Below, one piece after another: positions 5,112-6,165 of a stretch of 6,165 bases of DNA (the stretch's first letter is position 1; each line of letters begins with the position of its first letter). The stretch is taken from positions 1 to 6,165 of the forward strand of contig DMPF01000209.1 in assembly GCA_003456095.1 (NCBI GenBank), read 5' to 3'. The notes beneath the pieces are model-generated. The model saw only the letters and a program-made list of their open reading frames with translations, was not told where the DNA came from and did no database searches. A program made the translations under genes and the position numbers. Source of the stretch: Bacillota bacterium. Lineage in GTDB: Bacteria; Bacillota; Dethiobacteria; DTU022; UBA8154.

Positions 5112-5600
5112 ATGGTTCTTGCAATTTATCCTGGGAGTTTCGATCCGGTTACAAACGGTCATCTGGACATCATTAATCGGGCCAGTAAAGTATTTGATCA
5201 GTTAATTGTTACTGTTCTGGAAAATCCCCGTAAAATACCAACCTTTTCGATGGATGAAAAAGTAAAGATGCTCAATAAAATTGTTGCCCCTTATCACAAT
5301 GTAGAAGTTGATTCATACAGGGGGCTGCTGATTGATTACGCTAAGAAAAGAGGTGCCCGCATTATTATTAAAGGTCTGCGGGCAATATCCGATTTTGAAT
5401 TTGAGTTTCAAATGGCCTTAACAAACCGAAAGCTAAACTGTGAAGTGGAAACCATGTTTATGATGACCAATAATATGTACTCATTTATCAGTTCCGGTAT
5501 TGTGAAAGAGGTTGCCGGTTACGGCGGGGACATAAGAGATCTGGTGCCTCCGGAGGTTTATGATATGATTATACAAAAATTTGCTTCATATAAATTTTAG
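5112..5600 (+). CDS. coaD: Phosphopantetheine adenylyltransferase (PPAT)
   Basis: Catalyses the penultimate step of coenzyme A synthesis: 4'-phosphopantetheine plus ATP gives dephospho-CoA and pyrophosphate, in the cytoplasm. The 162-aa length is standard. The nucleotidyltransferase signature is GSFDPVTNGHLDII (8-21), with the (T/H)xGH motif as TNGH at 14-17. The family KGLR is at 87-90 and the second ATP-binding block is ISSGIVKEVAGYGGD (126-140). The third serine often seen there (ISSS) is Gly129, probably a tolerated variation. AGGAGGT at 5099-5105, 6 bp before the ATG, is a near-perfect ribosome binding site and fixes the start. Co-transcribed with rsmD. It ends 9 bp from the stop of the convergent ylbJ-like gene, with no visible terminator between. 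Confidence 0.98.
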   Translation: MVLAIYPGSFDPVTNGHLDIINRASKVFDQLIVTVLENPRKIPTFSMDEKVKMLNKIVAPYHNVEVDSYRGLLIDYAKKRGARIIIKGLRAISDFEFEFQMALTNRKLNCEVETMFMMTNNMYSFISSGIVKEVAGYGGDIRDLVPPEVYDMIIQKFASYKF

Positions 5601-5609
5601 TTAACGTTA

Positions 5610-6165
5610 TTAAAACAGCAAATAGGCAATGTTAAATGGTCCAATTAAGAGCATGCTGTAAAAAGCAGCGAGAACGGCATGGAGAATTCTTGCCAGACTA
5701 TAAGGAACAATACTAATATCGGTGGGGCTGATAATACTGGCCACCTGAGCGTGGACAGAAAGACCGCTCCAGGCGATAATTGCACTGACCGCAATAATTT
5801 TTTGTTCCATGGAGACATGCTGCAGTGAGCCTGCAAGCTGACAGCCAAGGTCAATCTCCAATAACCCGCTGAAAAGGGCTGGAGCAAGGGTCTCATCCAG
5901 TTTTACGATTCTGAGGAAATAGGCAATAATATTTATAAAGAAGCCGGCAATACCTGCCAACTGCAGCATGGCAATGATTACGGAAAAGAGCATAATGAAT
6001 CCTCCAATAAGCATGAGGGTATTCATAGAATCACGAACAGTGTCTCCCATGATTTGACCAAACGGCCGCCTGTCTTGTTGTCTCGCTTTGACCATGGCGA
6101 GCAGGGCTTGACTGAACAGCTTTTTTTCGGGATTTTTTTTATTGAACTTGTGAATCAAAAGTTCT
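5610..6165 (-). CDS. ylbJ: Sporulation integral membrane protein YlbJ, C-terminal part (N-terminus outside window)
   Basis: A polytopic membrane protein of the nucleoside-recognition/Gate-domain family. In Bacillus subtilis YlbJ is a mother-cell sporulation protein needed for resistant spores; its transported substrate is unknown. About 184 residues are visible, roughly the last 45% of a ~400-aa family member. Family features include DTVRDSMNTLMLIGGFIMLFSVII (a Gate-type helix), FSGLLEIDLGCQLAG, and AWSGLSVHAQVASIISPTDI followed by PYSLARILHAVLAA. At least four hydrophobic segments are seen, the last close to the C-terminus (NIAYLLF). The frame is open to the right edge; a TTG at 6156-6158 is internal, not the start. 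Convergent with coaD across 9 bp. The rsmD-coaD-ylbJ neighbourhood is conserved in endospore formers and supports the call. Confidence 0.93.
   Translation of the reverse strand, partial: ELLIHKFNKKNPEKKLFSQALLAMVKARQQDRRPFGQIMGDTVRDSMNTLMLIGGFIMLFSVIIAMLQLAGIAGFFINIIAYFLRIVKLDETLAPALFSGLLEIDLGCQLAGSLQHVSMEQKIIAVSAIIAWSGLSVHAQVASIISPTDISIVPYSLARILHAVLAAFYSMLLIGPFNIAYLLF

Noticed and set aside
6156..6158. TTG as start codon of the ylbJ-like gene
   Set aside because: The frame stays open to the window edge, no ribosome binding site precedes it, and YlbJ proteins are about 400 aa, so this is an internal codon of a gene cut by the window.

Overview
The window looks like chromosome of an endospore-forming Firmicute, most likely a clostridial or Peptococcaceae-type anaerobe. 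The evidence is a 3' tail of greA directly before lysS, an rsmD-coaD pair next to a YlbJ-type sporulation membrane protein, a small anaerobe-type rubredoxin, and strong AGGAGG-like ribosome binding sites. The species cannot be named from this sequence.

Layout from left to right: (1) positions 3-47 hold the last 14 codons of greA and 97-1569 hold lysS, an ordinary greA-lysS order on the + strand. (2) Positions 1579-1661 form a large folded palindrome with two inner hairpins, between lysS and a convergent 53-aa rubredoxin gene (1728-1889, - strand). It can serve as a terminator for either side and has a better T-rich tail for the rubredoxin side. (3) Positions 1890-2257 hold no convincing protein gene. 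They lie downstream, on the - strand, of a perfect consensus promoter (TTGACA, 17 bp, TATAAT; 2264-2292) with an AT-rich upstream region. The predicted transcript is purine-rich and hairpin-rich and leads straight into rubredoxin. It is either a very long structured leader or a stable non-coding RNA I cannot assign to a family. (4) Positions 2361-4350 are an apparently intact IS1634-type insertion sequence (IS4 superfamily) with a 578-aa DDE transposase. Each inverted terminal region contains a terminator-like hairpin. (5) Positions 4512-5600 hold rsmD and coaD, a two-gene + strand operon for 16S rRNA methylation and coenzyme A synthesis. (6) From 5610 to the right edge, convergent with coaD and only 9 bp away, is the C-terminal part of a ylbJ-like sporulation gene.

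Most of the window is housekeeping DNA. The two parts worth attention are the promoter-driven structured RNA in front of rubredoxin, and the insertion sequence at the boundary between the greA-lysS-rubredoxin block and the rsmD-coaD-ylbJ block. The flanking 5-mers of the insertion sequence (GTTAG and GTCAG) do not match exactly, so a past rearrangement at this point is possible. I saw no CRISPR array, tRNA or rRNA gene, or defence system.
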